Made by a program: the position numbers and the translations under genes
Shown here: piece after piece, positions 46,943 through 58,039 of the stretch
How the letters are laid out: the number at the start of each line of letters is the position of its first letter
Position numbering within the stretch: the stretch's first letter is position 1
Assembly (NCBI GenBank): GCA_021738065.1
Contig: JAIPCT010000005.1
Coordinates: 1-64,000, forward strand
Source: Burkholderiaceae bacterium
GTDB lineage: Bacteria > Pseudomonadota > Gammaproteobacteria > Burkholderiales > Rhodocyclaceae
Length of the DNA: 64,000 nt
Direction: 5' to 3'
The notes under the pieces: model-generated
Database searches by the model: none
Told to the model about the DNA's origin: nothing
What the model saw: the letters and a program-made list of their open reading frames with translations, nothing else

Positions 46943-47494
46943 TTGTTACCGGGCCTCGAACAACTGGTTCTCCAGTGTGCACCCAACGTCGCCCCAGAAA
47001 CCATGATGGCGCTCGTCAAGGTTGAGTCCGGCGGCAATCCGTTGGCAATCAATGTCAACGGCAAACGACGCCTTGCGCGCCAACCAAAATCGAAACAGGA
47101 AGCGCTGGCGTGGTCCGAATGGCTCATCAATCGAGGGTATTCCGTCGATATGGGATTGACCCAGGTGAACTCGGCCAACTTGCCCAAGTTGCGCACAACG
47201 ACCGAAGCCTTGTTCGACCCCTGTGCCAATCTGGCTGCCGGCGCCCGTATTCTGGTGCACGAGTACGCTGGCGCGGCAAAAAGCCTGGGCGCGGGCCAGG
47301 ACGCATTGCGCGCAGCACTTTCTGCCTACAACACAGGGAATCGCCGCGCGGGAATTCGCAACGGCTATGTCGCCAAAGTCACGGCTGCGGCACAGAAAAA
47401 GCCTCGCGGCAAAACAGCTCCGCCATTGGTGTCAGCCGACTCAACCACGGGAACGCCACGCTCGCCCAGGGTTTTCCTGTCCAAACAAAAGTAG
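46943..47494 (+). CDS. VirB1-like lytic transglycosylase (TTG start)
   Basis: MMALVKVESGGNPLAINVNG...YSVDMGLTQVNSANL...LAAGARIL...ALSAYNTGN. Confidence 0.85.
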   Translation: MLPGLEQLVLQCAPNVAPETMMALVKVESGGNPLAINVNGKRRLARQPKSKQEALAWSEWLINRGYSVDMGLTQVNSANLPKLRTTTEALFDPCANLAAGARILVHEYAGAAKSLGAGQDALRAALSAYNTGNRRAGIRNGYVAKVTAAAQKKPRGKTAPPLVSADSTTGTPRSPRVFLSKQK

Positions 47495-47549
47495 AGCGCC
47501 AGATCTGAATCGGAGAGGCGGCACGTCTCCAGGTATGGTCGTGTGAAAG

Positions 47550-47570
47550 CCGGGAGGTCATGCCTCCCCG
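47550..47570. terminator. Hairpin in a convergent intergenic gap, possible terminator
   Basis: CGGGAGG-TCATG-CCTCCC between the VirB1-like gene (+) and slyD (-); no clear T-run. Confidence 0.35.
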
Positions 47571-47582
47571 ATCAATAGAAGA

Positions 47583-48065
47583 TCAGTGATGATGCCCGTG
47601 TTCGCCGTGGGCATGACCATGCGTGATCTCTTCGGCCGTCGCTGCGCGGATATCGGTGACGGTGCAGGAAAACAAGAGCGCCACGCCCGCCAAGGGATGA
47701 TTGCCGTCCACCACAACCTTGTCTTCGGCAATATCGGTAATGGTGAATAACGCATCGTCGCTTTCACCATCTTCGCTGCCACGCTCGAACTGCATTCCGA
47801 CTTCGATGTTCTCCGGAAAAAGCTGACGGGCTTCGACAACAACAAGCTCGGCATCGAATTCGCCAAACGCTTCTTCTGGTTCCAGCTTCACTTCCAGCGC
47901 ATCGCCCACCGCCTTGCCTTGAAGTTCTTCTTCAATGCGATCGAATATCCCGCCATAGCCTCCGTGCAGATAGACCAGCGGCGCGCCACCTTCGTCAACC
48001 GAAGTGCCGGTGGTGTCCTTGACGTTGTACTTGAGGGTGACGACGGTATTTCTAGCGATGAGCAT
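47583..48065 (-). CDS. slyD: SlyD-like FKBP peptidyl-prolyl isomerase
   Basis: MLIARNTVVTLKYNVKDTTGTSVDEGGAPLVYLHGGYGGIFDRIEEELQGKAVGD; His-rich C-terminus. Confidence 0.85.
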   Translation of the reverse strand: MLIARNTVVTLKYNVKDTTGTSVDEGGAPLVYLHGGYGGIFDRIEEELQGKAVGDALEVKLEPEEAFGEFDAELVVVEARQLFPENIEVGMQFERGSEDGESDDALFTITDIAEDKVVVDGNHPLAGVALLFSCTVTDIRAATAEEITHGHAHGEHGHHH

Positions 48066-48552
48066 GATGCTTTCCTTTTCCTTTTCCATTGAGGCCTTTT
48101 ACCAGTTGATAGACCTCGGCGCAGTGTCCTTTCGGATGCACATCGTAGAGGGCGTGACGAACAATCCCTTCCTTGTCGACAACGAATGTCGAACGTATGA
48201 CGCACAGCTTCTTGTGACCATCCCGTTCGCGATACTGAGAGACGCCGAACTGACGGCAGACATTCCCTTCTTCATCAGACAACAGACGCACGGATAAGCC
48301 GTGTTTGTCGCGAAACTCTGCGTGGGAGAGGCAATCATCGCGCGAGACGCCCAGAACAACGCAGTCAAGCCGGGCGAACTCGTTTTCATGATCCGAGAAG
48401 TTCGCTGCTTCCAGCGTGCAGTATGGTGTGCCGTCGCGTGGATAGAAAAACAGCACGGCGTGCTGACGACCGCGCAGCGAAGCAGAATCGAACCACTCCA
48501 TGTCAGCGTCGGGCAGCGTAAACTCCGGCGCTCTCTCTCCTTGATGCAACAT
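48052..48552 (-). CDS. Peroxiredoxin (BCP/AhpC-TSA-like)
   Basis: RGRQHAVLFFYPRDGTPYCTLEAANF. Confidence 0.8.
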   Translation of the reverse strand: MLHQGERAPEFTLPDADMEWFDSASLRGRQHAVLFFYPRDGTPYCTLEAANFSDHENEFARLDCVVLGVSRDDCLSHAEFRDKHGLSVRLLSDEEGNVCRQFGVSQYRERDGHKKLCVIRSTFVVDKEGIVRHALYDVHPKGHCAEVYQLVKGLNGKGKGKHHAHR

Positions 48553-48609
48553 GCGGTTCTCCTTCTTCGGCGAACTCGGTTTATTCTAACCGAGTCCAGG
48601 AAGAAGAAA

Positions 48610-49764
48610 TCAAGATACGCCGCCTTCGTTTTCGGCGACCGGTGCATCCTCTTTTCGGTGCGCGCTGGAAAGGTATTCTAGAGAGCGCATTTCAATCAGG
48701 CGGCTCACGGTACGCTTGAATTCACTCGCTTGCACACCCTTCACGTAGAGTTCCTCGGCCGGACATGCGGCGCTGATGATGAGTTTGACGCGATGATCGT
48801 AAAGCACGTCGACCAGCCAGGTAAAGCGCCGTGCTTCACTGGGCATCTTCTCGCTCATTCGTGGCACCTTGGACAAAAACAGCGTGTGGTGCCGATTGGC
48901 CAGCCAGAGGTAGTCATTCTGCGAGCGGGGACCGCCACAGAGCACCGCGAAATCAAACCAGACTATTCCGGGTGCGCGATGCACAACGGACACCGAGCGA
49001 CCGAGAATACTCAGCGGTTTGGCGTGTCCGGAGCCGTGAGCAACGGCATTGAAAGTGCGCTCGATCAGCGCCTCGCCATCCGAGGCATTCGCGACGATAA
49101 ACACTTCGGCTTGTTCCAGTGCCCGCAAACGATAGTCGATGCCGGCATCGATTTCGACAATATCGAGTTTTTGTCTCAGCAATTCAATGGTCGGCAGAAA
49201 AAGTTCCCGCTGCAGGCCGTTCGGATAAAGCCCATCGGGCGAGTAGTTCGAAGTAATGCAAAACACCACGCCGGCGTCGAACAAGGCCTGCATCAGGCGA
49301 CCCAGAATCATGGCGTCGGCAATATCCGAAACGTGGAATTCGTCGAAACACATCAGGCGGGTTTTTCTTGCAATTTTTGCCGCCACCTGGGTAAGCGGGT
49401 CCGCTTCGTTTCGGTGCGCATGCAGTGCCTGATGTATCTCGTGCATGAAGGCATGGAAATGCACGCGACGCTTGCGTTCATAAGGCACGGCGGCGAAGAA
49501 GCAATCCATCAGGAAACTCTTGCCGCGTCCGACGCCACCCCAGAACCAGACACCGCGCGGCAAATCGGGATGTACCAGAAGTTTCCTCAGCCTGCCGCGT
49601 CGAGCCGCCTTGAGCGCCAGCAGATCGTCATAGAACTTCTGCAGGCGCTGCGCCGCGATCATTTGCGCGGGGTCGGCTTCAATGCCGCGCGCGGACAACG
49701 CGGCAGTAAAGCCTTCGATCATTCCATTCTTGGGAACATTGAGAATTCTGTGCGGCGTCGACAA
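48610..49764 (-). CDS. zapE: ZapE/AFG1-like ATPase
   Basis: GVWFWGGVGRGKSFLMDCFF...RVHFHAFMHEIH...LMCFDEFHVSDIADAMILGRL. Confidence 0.92.
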   Translation of the reverse strand: MSTPHRILNVPKNGMIEGFTAALSARGIEADPAQMIAAQRLQKFYDDLLALKAARRGRLRKLLVHPDLPRGVWFWGGVGRGKSFLMDCFFAAVPYERKRRVHFHAFMHEIHQALHAHRNEADPLTQVAAKIARKTRLMCFDEFHVSDIADAMILGRLMQALFDAGVVFCITSNYSPDGLYPNGLQRELFLPTIELLRQKLDIVEIDAGIDYRLRALEQAEVFIVANASDGEALIERTFNAVAHGSGHAKPLSILGRSVSVVHRAPGIVWFDFAVLCGGPRSQNDYLWLANRHHTLFLSKVPRMSEKMPSEARRFTWLVDVLYDHRVKLIISAACPAEELYVKGVQASEFKRTVSRLIEMRSLEYLSSAHRKEDAPVAENEGGVS

Positions 49765-49843
49765 TGTGTTCCCCGATAGGGCGTGGCGCCAGGCACGTCA
49801 TCGTGCCCCGCCGTGCCCAAGCTGATTGGTCTCGCGCGCTAGG

Positions 49844-51271
49844 CTAGAAGTGCAGCGGTCGCTTGTCGACCGCCAGCGAGGCCTCGTGCATCGCTTCCGA
49901 AAGCGTCGGGTGCGCATGGCAAATACGCGCGATATCTTCCGACGAGGCATTGAACTCCATGGCGACCACGGCTTCGGCAATCAGCTCGGATGCGTTGTTG
50001 CCGATCACATGCACGCCAAGAATCCGGTCGGTCTTGGCGCAAGCGATCATCTTGACGAAACCCGTGGTATCGCCCTGCCCCAGCGCGCGGCCATTCGCCG
50101 CAAACGGTATTTGCCCGGTGCGATACTCGACACCTTCGTTCTTCAACTGCTGTTCAGTCTTGCCGACCCAGGCAATTTCCGGATGGGTGTAAATAACCCA
50201 GGGCACCGTGTCCAGATTGACGTGACCTTTCTGGCCGGCGATGCATTCGGCCACCATCACGCCTTCCTCCATGCTCTTGTGCGCCAGCATCGGTCCGGGA
50301 ACGACATCACCCACGGCCCAGACATTGGGCAAGTTGGTGCGGCAGTTGGTATCAACGGCAATGTAGCCACGCGGATTCAGTTCAAGGCCGACGTTTTCGG
50401 CACCAAGACCTTCGGTATGCGGCACCCGGCCGACAGAAACGATCAGGCGATCGCACTGCAGGACACGAACTTCGTCTGCCGATTCGTACTCGACGCTGAC
50501 GCCTTTCTTGCCGATTTCAACCTTGGTGATTTTCACGCCCAGTTGGATGTTGAGCCCTTGCTTCTGGGTAAAGACTTTCCAGGCTTCCTTGGCGACAGCC
50601 TGATCGGCGGCACCCAGAAAATCCGGCAGAGCCTCGAGGATCGTCACTTCGGAACCCAGGCGCTTCCATACCGAACCCAGTTCCAGCCCGATGACACCGG
50701 CGCCGATAACCCCGAGTCGCTTTGGTGTTGAACCAAACTGCAGCGCACCGACGTTGTCGCAAATCACCTTGTTGTCGACGGCGATACCGGGCAGATGTCG
50801 GGCCCTGGACCCGGTCGCGATAACCACATGAGTCGCCTCGACGGTTTCGCCATTGACGTCCACCCGCCAGCGCTCATCCTCCCGACCGACGAACTTGCCG
50901 TGGCCTGGCAGCAATGTCACCTTGTTCTTCTTGAACAAGCTCTTGATGCCCGAAGTCAGCTGGCCGACGATATTGTCCTTGCGCTGCATCATGGTCGCGA
51001 CATCCATCTTCACCTCACTGGTGGAGATGCCGTGCATGACGAAAGAATGATTGGCCTGCTCGAACAGCTCGGAAGATTGCAACAGCGCCTTGGAAGGAAT
51101 GCAGCCGACGTTGAGGCAGGTGCCGCCCAATCTCACCTCGCCCTTCGGATCGGCATAGGCTTCGGACTCGATGCACGCGGTCGACAGTCCGAGCTGCGCG
51201 GCCCGAATCGCAGCCACATAGCCGCCGGGACCGCCGCCGATAACCACTACGTCAAATTGTTTGTTTGCCAT
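49844..51271 (-). CDS. lpdA: Dihydrolipoamide dehydrogenase
   Basis: [40 protein letters not shown]-terminal [13 protein letters not shown]. Confidence 0.96.
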   Translation of the reverse strand: MANKQFDVVVIGGGPGGYVAAIRAAQLGLSTACIESEAYADPKGEVRLGGTCLNVGCIPSKALLQSSELFEQANHSFVMHGISTSEVKMDVATMMQRKDNIVGQLTSGIKSLFKKNKVTLLPGHGKFVGREDERWRVDVNGETVEATHVVIATGSRARHLPGIAVDNKVICDNVGALQFGSTPKRLGVIGAGVIGLELGSVWKRLGSEVTILEALPDFLGAADQAVAKEAWKVFTQKQGLNIQLGVKITKVEIGKKGVSVEYESADEVRVLQCDRLIVSVGRVPHTEGLGAENVGLELNPRGYIAVDTNCRTNLPNVWAVGDVVPGPMLAHKSMEEGVMVAECIAGQKGHVNLDTVPWVIYTHPEIAWVGKTEQQLKNEGVEYRTGQIPFAANGRALGQGDTTGFVKMIACAKTDRILGVHVIGNNASELIAEAVVAMEFNASSEDIARICHAHPTLSEAMHEASLAVDKRPLHF

Positions 51272-51286
51272 CAGAAACCCCTTTTA

Positions 51287-51368
51287 TTGACCACGGCGAA
51301 CACGGCGACACGGCGACACGGCGAAAGATCGTGGCATTTCCCCGTGTCGCCGTGTTCGCCGTGGTGAA
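51287..51368. promoter_or_regulatory. Long hairpin in odhB-lpdA spacer (27-nt arms, 1 mismatch, 28-nt loop)
   Basis: Arms 51287-51313 (TTGACCACGGCGAACACGGCGACACGG) and 51342-51368 (CCGTGTCGCCGTGTTCGCCGTGGTGAA). Confidence 0.8.
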
Positions 51369-51374
51369 TGCTTT

Positions 51375-52646
51375 TCAAACGTCCAGCAGCAGGCGCGCCG
51401 GATCTTCCAGTGCTTCCTTCATGGTCACCAGACCCAGTACCGCCTCGCGGCCATCGATGATGCGGTGGTCGTAGGACAGCGCCAGATAGTTGATGGGCCG
51501 CACCACCACTTCGCCGTTTTCAACCACCGCACGATCCTTGGTTGCATGGACGCCGAGAATGGCCGACTGTGGCGGATTGATGATCGGTGTTGACAGCATC
51601 GAGCCAAACGTACCGCCGTTGGAAATCGAAAACGTTCCGCCGCTGAGATCTTCCAGGGTCAGCTTGCCATCCTTGGCTTTGGCGCCAAACTCGGCAATTT
51701 TTTTCTCTATTTGCGCCAGGCTCATCTGGTCGGCATCCCGCAGAATCGGCACCACCAGCCCGCGCGGGCTGCCCACCGCAATGCCGATATCGAAATAGCC
51801 GTGATAGACGATGTCGCTGCCATCCACGGAGGCATTGATCACGGGGTATTTTTTCAACGCCGCCACGGCCGCCTTGACGAAGAAGGACATGAAGCCCAGC
51901 CTGACGCCATGTTCCTTTTCAAACTTGTCCTGATACTTCTTGCGCATTGCCATCACCGGCGCCATATTGACCTCGTTGAAAGTGGTCAGGATGGCATTGG
52001 TGGATTGCGACTGCAGCAGTCGCTCGGCGACTCTGGCACGCAGACGCGACATCGGCACGCGCTGTTCGGGGCGGTCGGCGATGATTGCGTCCGCACTGAT
52101 CACGTTGGGTTGCGCCAGTGCGGGTTTGGTCGCAAAAGCCGGGGCTGGAGACGCCCCGGAGGAAGTCCCCTTGGGGGATACGGCGACCGACGCCGCGGCT
52201 GATGCGCTCTTTCCGCCACCGCTGACATCCTCCTTGAGGATACGGCCACCGCGACCACTGCCGGATACGCCGGCGGCGGAGATGCCTTTCTCGTCCATGA
52301 TCTTGCGCGCGGCCGGCATTGCCGTGGCGCTTGCAGCGACCGGCGCGGCTGGAGCCGCCGCGACGGCAGGTGCTACCTTGCCAGGAGCCGCGGCAGCGGT
52401 GCCCTTGGCTTCGGTATCGAGATGGGCAATGATTTCGCCCGAGCCCACGGATTCACCGTTGTTCTTGATGAACTTGACGATCACGCCAGCGCTGGGTGCG
52501 GGCAGTTCGAGCACCACCTTGTCGGTTTCGATATCGATCAGGTTCTGATCGCGCGTGACGGCGTCGCCTTCCTTGACGTGCCAGGTCGACAAACTCGCCT
52601 CTGCGACGGACTCGGAAAGCTGTGGAACTTTGACTTCAATCAGCAT
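51375..52646 (-). CDS. odhB: 2-oxoglutarate dehydrogenase E2 (dihydrolipoyl succinyltransferase)
   Basis: [19 protein letters not shown]...[28 protein letters not shown]. Confidence 0.95.
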   Translation of the reverse strand: MLIEVKVPQLSESVAEASLSTWHVKEGDAVTRDQNLIDIETDKVVLELPAPSAGVIVKFIKNNGESVGSGEIIAHLDTEAKGTAAAAPGKVAPAVAAAPAAPVAASATAMPAARKIMDEKGISAAGVSGSGRGGRILKEDVSGGGKSASAAASVAVSPKGTSSGASPAPAFATKPALAQPNVISADAIIADRPEQRVPMSRLRARVAERLLQSQSTNAILTTFNEVNMAPVMAMRKKYQDKFEKEHGVRLGFMSFFVKAAVAALKKYPVINASVDGSDIVYHGYFDIGIAVGSPRGLVVPILRDADQMSLAQIEKKIAEFGAKAKDGKLTLEDLSGGTFSISNGGTFGSMLSTPIINPPQSAILGVHATKDRAVVENGEVVVRPINYLALSYDHRIIDGREAVLGLVTMKEALEDPARLLLDV

Positions 52647-52671
52647 GGTTTTCTCACTCAGTCTGGCGGGG

Positions 52672-55515
52672 TTATTCCGGCGCCTTCAGTTTGGCGAATG
52701 CGCCTTCGATGACAGCCTTCTGCTGGGCATTGTGTTTTGAGTAGTAGCCAACGGCAGGCGATGCGGATGCGGGGCGGCTGACGAGGAACAGGGTTTGTCC
52801 GCCTCCCGTCGAGCGAGCGAGGTGATGGCGCGATGCCAGCCAGTGCCAGCAGCCCTGATTGAGCGGCTCTTCCTGGCACCAGACCACCTCCTTGGCTTTG
52901 GGCCATCTTGCGAGTTCGGCCTGCAAGGCGGTGTCGGGGAAGGGATAGACCTGCTCCAGCCGCACCACTGCGGTGTTGACGATTTTTTGCTCGCGACGGT
53001 AGGCCATCAGATCGTAGTAGACCTTGCCCGAGCACAATACGACGCGCGTCACCTTCTTCGGGTCGAGCGGCTCTGCTTCGCCAAGCACGGTGTTGAACGT
53101 TCCTTCGGCCAGTACCGCCAGTGGCGATGCCGCATCCTTGTGGCGCAACAGGGATTTGGGCGTAATGACGATCAGCGGCTTTCTGACCTTGCGCAGCATC
53201 TGCCGGCGCAGCAAATGAAATATCTGCGACGCCGACGTCGGAATGCAGACCTGCCAGTTCTGTTCGGCGGAGAGATTCATGAAGCGCTCGATACGGGCCG
53301 AGGAATGCTCAGGGCCCTGCCCCTCATAGCCATGCGGCAACAACAAGGTCAAGCCCGAGAGCCGTCCCCATTTGGCTTCACCGGAGCAGATGAACTGATC
53401 GATGACCACCTGGGCGCCATTTGCGAAGTCGCCAAACTGGGCTTCCCAGACCACCAATTCATTGGGTTCGGCGGTCGAGTAGCCGTATTCAAAGGCCATC
53501 ACGGCTTCTTCCGACAACACCGAATCGATGACGATGAAAGGCGCCTGTTTCGCATCAAGATGCTGCAGGGGAATCAGATTGCCGTCGTCCCATTTTTCGC
53601 GGTTCTGGTCGTGCAGCACGGCGTGACGGTGAAAGAAAGTACCGCGCCCGACATCCTCACCGGAGACGCGCACGCCAAAACCCTGCATCAGCAGGCTGGC
53701 ATAGGCCAGGTTCTCGCCCATGCCCCAGTCGAGATCCAGCTTGCCCTCGCCCATCAGGCGGCGATCGTCAATGATCTTTTGCACGCGCGACTGCAGCGTG
53801 AAATTTTCGGGAATGGTGGTAATCAGCCGGGACAACTTCTTCAAGTCCGCCAGCGGCACCGCGGTCTTGCATTCGTCGGTGTATTTCTGGCCGACGTGGG
53901 GCGACCAATCGACCGCGAACTTGGCGGTGTAGTTCTCCAGCACCGGGTTGTAGAGCAGTTCGCCACGATCCAGCGCATCACGGTAATTGGCAATGATCTC
54001 GTCGGGCTCGTCCTCGGTGCAAACGCCCTGCGCCACAAGCTTGTCGGCGTACACCTTGCGCGTCCCCGGATGCTGGGCAATCTTCTTGTACATCAAGGGC
54101 TGCGTCACCATCGGCTCGTCTTGCTCGTTGTGGCCGAGTTTGCGGAAACAGACAAGATCGATCACCACATCCTTGCGGAATTCCTGGCGGTATTCCATGG
54201 CGATCTTGGTGACGAAAGCCACGGCTTCCGGATCGTCGCCATTGACATGGAAGATCGGCGCTTCGATCATCTTGAAGATGTCGGTGCAATACAGCGAGGA
54301 GCGGTAGTCGCGCAAATCGGAGGTGGTAAAGCCGATCTGGTTGTTGACCACAATATGCACCGTACCGCCCGTGCCATAACCGCGCGTGCTGGAGAAGTTC
54401 AGCATCTCCTGGTTGACGCCCTGCCCGGCCACGGCGGCATCGCCGTGAATCAGCACGGCCAGGGCCTGGCCGCCGGTTTTGTCGCCGCGACGGCGCTGAC
54501 GCGCATAGACCGAACCTTCGACCACCGGATTGACGATCTCGAGGTGCGATGGGTTGAACGACAATGTCAGGTGCACCGGGCCGCCGGGCGTGGAGACATC
54601 CGAGGAAAAGCCCATGTGGTATTTGACATCGCCGGCCGTCAGTTCCTCGGCCTTCTTGCCTTCGAATTCGTCGAACAGCATTTTGGGCGCCTTGCCCAAG
54701 GTGTTCACCAGTACGTTCAGCCGGCCGCGATGGGCCATGCCGATGACGATCTCCTGCACACCGAGTCCGCCGGCGACGCGAACCAGTTCGTCCATCGCCA
54801 CGATGGTCGACTCTCCGCCCTCGAGTGAAAAGCGCTTTTGACCGACATAACGGGTATGCAGATAGCGCTCCAGCGTTTCGGCGGCCGTCACACGCTCGAG
54901 AAAGCGCTTCTTCTCCTCGGGCGTAAAAGACGGCGTGGCGCGCCCCGGCTCCAGCCGATCCTGCAACCAGCGCTTGTGCTGGACATCGGCGATGTACATG
55001 TATTCTGAACCGATCGTGCCGCAGTAGGTCTGGCGCACGGCTTCCAGAATCTCCCGCAGGGTGGCCAATTCGGGCAATGCGGCGAAGGATCCGGTCTGGA
55101 AGGACTGGCCGAGGTCGGCTTCGGTGAAGCCGTAATGCGACGGCTCCAACTCGGGAATGGCCGGACGCTCGCTGCGTTTCAGCGGGTCCAGTTGCGCCCA
55201 GCGGTTGCCCAGAAAGCGGTAGGCGTTGATCAATTGCAGCACCTTCACCTGCTTGCCGTCGGAACTGGAGGCGCGTGCCGACGCTTGCAGCGTGCCATCT
55301 TTGGCCCGCTGGGCGAAGGAGGCAATGACCGGATGGTGAGCCACGTCCGGGCCGGTGTAGTTGCCGGCGCCCGGCAGCGTGCCGAGCTTGTCAAAATAAT
55401 CGCGCCAGGCCGGCTCGACGGATGCCGGATTGGCGAGATAGGCGTCGTACAGTTCTTCGATGTACGGCGTATTCGAACCGAACAGATACGAGTTGGATAG
55501 CATCTGTTTCATCAT
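52672..55515 (-). CDS. odhA: 2-oxoglutarate dehydrogenase E1
   Basis: 947 aa; [49 protein letters not shown]. Confidence 0.96.
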   Translation of the reverse strand: MMKQMLSNSYLFGSNTPYIEELYDAYLANPASVEPAWRDYFDKLGTLPGAGNYTGPDVAHHPVIASFAQRAKDGTLQASARASSSDGKQVKVLQLINAYRFLGNRWAQLDPLKRSERPAIPELEPSHYGFTEADLGQSFQTGSFAALPELATLREILEAVRQTYCGTIGSEYMYIADVQHKRWLQDRLEPGRATPSFTPEEKKRFLERVTAAETLERYLHTRYVGQKRFSLEGGESTIVAMDELVRVAGGLGVQEIVIGMAHRGRLNVLVNTLGKAPKMLFDEFEGKKAEELTAGDVKYHMGFSSDVSTPGGPVHLTLSFNPSHLEIVNPVVEGSVYARQRRRGDKTGGQALAVLIHGDAAVAGQGVNQEMLNFSSTRGYGTGGTVHIVVNNQIGFTTSDLRDYRSSLYCTDIFKMIEAPIFHVNGDDPEAVAFVTKIAMEYRQEFRKDVVIDLVCFRKLGHNEQDEPMVTQPLMYKKIAQHPGTRKVYADKLVAQGVCTEDEPDEIIANYRDALDRGELLYNPVLENYTAKFAVDWSPHVGQKYTDECKTAVPLADLKKLSRLITTIPENFTLQSRVQKIIDDRRLMGEGKLDLDWGMGENLAYASLLMQGFGVRVSGEDVGRGTFFHRHAVLHDQNREKWDDGNLIPLQHLDAKQAPFIVIDSVLSEEAVMAFEYGYSTAEPNELVVWEAQFGDFANGAQVVIDQFICSGEAKWGRLSGLTLLLPHGYEGQGPEHSSARIERFMNLSAEQNWQVCIPTSASQIFHLLRRQMLRKVRKPLIVITPKSLLRHKDAASPLAVLAEGTFNTVLGEAEPLDPKKVTRVVLCSGKVYYDLMAYRREQKIVNTAVVRLEQVYPFPDTALQAELARWPKAKEVVWCQEEPLNQGCWHWLASRHHLARSTGGGQTLFLVSRPASASPAVGYYSKHNAQQKAVIEGAFAKLKAPE

Positions 55516-55582
55516 TGCATCACCTGATCTTGAATGAGAAATACGAAAAAATCAGGAGGCAGCTTCACCCCCTTCCTTTTGC

Positions 55583-56875
55583 TCAGCGCTGGCTCAGGGG
55601 CTTGACGGTACGACGTGCGGCACCGACATAAAGCTGGCGCGGACGTCCGATCTTGTACTCGGGATCGGTGATCATCTCCTCCCACTGGGTCATCCAGCCA
55701 ATGGAACGTGCCAGCGCGAAGATACAGGTGAACATCGACGTCGGAATTCCCAGCGCCTTTTGCACGATGCCGGAGTAGAAATCGACATTCGGATACAGCT
55801 TTTTCTCGACGAAATACTCGTCTTCCAAGGCAATCTTCTCTAGTTCCTTGGCCAGTTTGAACATGCCATCGTTTTCCAACCCGAGTTCGGCCAGTACGTC
55901 GGCGCAGACCTTGCCCATCAATTTGGCACGTGGATCGAAATTCTTGTACACGCGATGGCCAAAACCCATCAGCTTGAAACTGTCGTTCTTGTCCTTGGCC
56001 CGCTTGATGTATTCGCCGACACGCGACACGTCGCCGATCTCCTCCAGCATTTTCAGGCAGGCCTCGTTGGCGCCGCCATGCGCCGGCCCCCACAGGCAGG
56101 CAATGCCCGCCGAAACGCAGGCATAGGGATTGGCGCCAGACGACCCGGCCAGACGCACCGTCGAGGTCGAGGCGTTTTGCTCGTGATCCGCGTGCAAGGT
56201 GAAAATGGTGTCAAGCGCGTGCGTCAGCACCGGATTCGGTACGTATTCCTCGCATGGCGTGCCGAACATCATGTGCATGAAATTCGCGGTGTAGTCCAGA
56301 TTGTTGCGCGGATACATGAAGGGCTGGCCGGTGTTGTACTTGTAGGCCATGGCGACGATGGTTGGCAGCTTGGCGATGATGCGATTGATGGTGATACTTC
56401 TTTGCTCCGGATCGGCCGCATCCATCGCGTCATGGTAAAAGGCCGACAACGCACCTACCACACCGACCATCACGGCCATCGGATGCGCGTCGCGGCGGAA
56501 GCCGTTGTAGAAGCGCGTCAGCTGGTCATGCACCATCGTGTGGTTCTTTATGGTGCCCTCAAATGTTGTCTTCTGATTCTGATTCGGTAACTCGCCGTTT
56601 TTCAGCAGATAAGCGACTTCGAGAAAACTGCAGTTTTCCGCCAACTGCTCAATCGGGTAGCCGCGATAGAGCAGCTCGCCCTTGTCGCCATCGATGAAGG
56701 TCACCGTAGACTGGCAACTGGCGGTGGAGAGGTAGCCGGAGTCGTAGGTGAAAAGACCTGTCTTGGCACCCAGAGTGCGGATATCGATGACATCATTGCC
56801 GTGCGTGCCCACCATGATGGGAAATTCATGGCTCTTGCCGTCAATGGTCAAAGTTGCGGTGCGATTCGTGCTCAT
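55583..56875 (-). CDS. gltA: Citrate synthase
   Basis: [21 protein letters not shown]...; [29 protein letters not shown]. Confidence 0.96.
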   Translation of the reverse strand: MSTNRTATLTIDGKSHEFPIMVGTHGNDVIDIRTLGAKTGLFTYDSGYLSTASCQSTVTFIDGDKGELLYRGYPIEQLAENCSFLEVAYLLKNGELPNQNQKTTFEGTIKNHTMVHDQLTRFYNGFRRDAHPMAVMVGVVGALSAFYHDAMDAADPEQRSITINRIIAKLPTIVAMAYKYNTGQPFMYPRNNLDYTANFMHMMFGTPCEEYVPNPVLTHALDTIFTLHADHEQNASTSTVRLAGSSGANPYACVSAGIACLWGPAHGGANEACLKMLEEIGDVSRVGEYIKRAKDKNDSFKLMGFGHRVYKNFDPRAKLMGKVCADVLAELGLENDGMFKLAKELEKIALEDEYFVEKKLYPNVDFYSGIVQKALGIPTSMFTCIFALARSIGWMTQWEEMITDPEYKIGRPRQLYVGAARRTVKPLSQR

Positions 56876-56912
56876 AATCAGATCCTCTTTCAGGTCCGTT
56901 GAAGTTGCGTTG

Positions 56913-57182
56913 CTACTCAAAATTGGCCGCAGGCGAGACTTCCCGCAACCGCTCAATCATGTTCGCCAACTGCGGATCGGCGGTGACTTCCCTGCCGCTG
57001 ACCAGGGCCCACAGATCGTGGTCTTCCTGCTCCAGCAATTTTTCCAGCGCCGCCTCTCCTTGCACATCGAGATTCTCTTCGTAGTGCTCCCAGAAGCGGT
57101 CAAATACCAGATCCAGTTCCAGCAAAGCCCGCCGGCAATGCCATTTCAGGCGGTTGATGCGTGCCTTGCGATCTTCCTTCAT
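56913..57182 (-). CDS. sdhE: FAD assembly factor SdhE
   Basis: [32 protein letters not shown]; located by sdhB. Confidence 0.85.
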   Translation of the reverse strand: MKEDRKARINRLKWHCRRALLELDLVFDRFWEHYEENLDVQGEAALEKLLEQEDHDLWALVSGREVTADPQLANMIERLREVSPAANFE

Positions 57183-57300
57183 GCCTTCGCCGGGCCGCCC
57201 CAAGAAGGCAGCGTCCAAATACCCGGACGCCGCTCTTGCGGCGGAACCATTGTCACTCCCTTCCAAGGGAAGGGGGATGGGGGGAAGGTTGTCAGCATGC

Positions 57301-58023
57301 TCAGACGGCCCGCCTGACCATCATCTCCTTGATCTTGCCGATTGCCTTGGTCGGATTCAGCCCCTTGGGGCAAACGTCGACACAATTCATGATGGTGTGG
57401 CAACGGAACAGGCGATACGGGTCTTCGAGATCGTCGAGGCGGTCGCTGGTCGCCTGATCGCGGGTATCGGCGATAAAGCGATAGGCGGCGAGCAAGCCGG
57501 CCGGGCCGACAAACTTGTCCGGGTTCCACCAGAAGGAAGGACAGGCCGTGGAACAGCAGGCGCAAAGAATGCACTCGTACAAGCCATCCAGTTCCTCGCG
57601 ATCCTCGGGAGATTGCAGGCGTTCGCGTTCGGGCGGCGGGTCGTTGTTGATCAGATAGGGCTTGATCGAGTTGTACTGCTTGAAGAACTGGGTCATGTCC
57701 ACGATCAGATCGCGAATCACCGGCAGCCCCGGCAGCGGACGCAGGACGATGGGCTTGCCCTCGGGAAAGCTGTCCATCGCGGTCAGGCAGGCCAGACCGT
57801 TCTTGCCGTTGATGTTCATCGCGTCGGAACCGCAAACGCCTTCGCGGCAGGAGCGGCGGAAGGAAATCGAATCGTCCTGTGCCTTGAGCTTGACCATCGC
57901 GTCCAGCAGTTTGCGGTCGGTCGACTCGATCTCGACCGAAATGTCCTGCATGTAAGGCTTGGCGTCCTGATCCGGATCGTAGCGATAGATCTTGAAGTGG
58001 ACGGTACGTGCGGCGTTCGTCAT
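57301..58023 (-). CDS. sdhB: Succinate dehydrogenase iron-sulfur subunit
   Basis: CREGVCGSDAMNINGKNGLAC; CILCACCSTACPSFWWN. Confidence 0.96.
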   Translation of the reverse strand: MTNAARTVHFKIYRYDPDQDAKPYMQDISVEIESTDRKLLDAMVKLKAQDDSISFRRSCREGVCGSDAMNINGKNGLACLTAMDSFPEGKPIVLRPLPGLPVIRDLIVDMTQFFKQYNSIKPYLINNDPPPERERLQSPEDREELDGLYECILCACCSTACPSFWWNPDKFVGPAGLLAAYRFIADTRDQATSDRLDDLEDPYRLFRCHTIMNCVDVCPKGLNPTKAIGKIKEMMVRRAV

Positions 58024-58039
58024 CGTCTGTTGTTCCCTG

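Noticed and set aside
52795-54828. 677-aa plus-strand ORF opposite odhA (also 57992..59956 opposite sdhA, 17562..19382 opposite the ABC transporter, 23125..24585 opposite the Sel1 gene)
   Set aside because: Shadow ORFs with no domain signal against strongly conserved genes.
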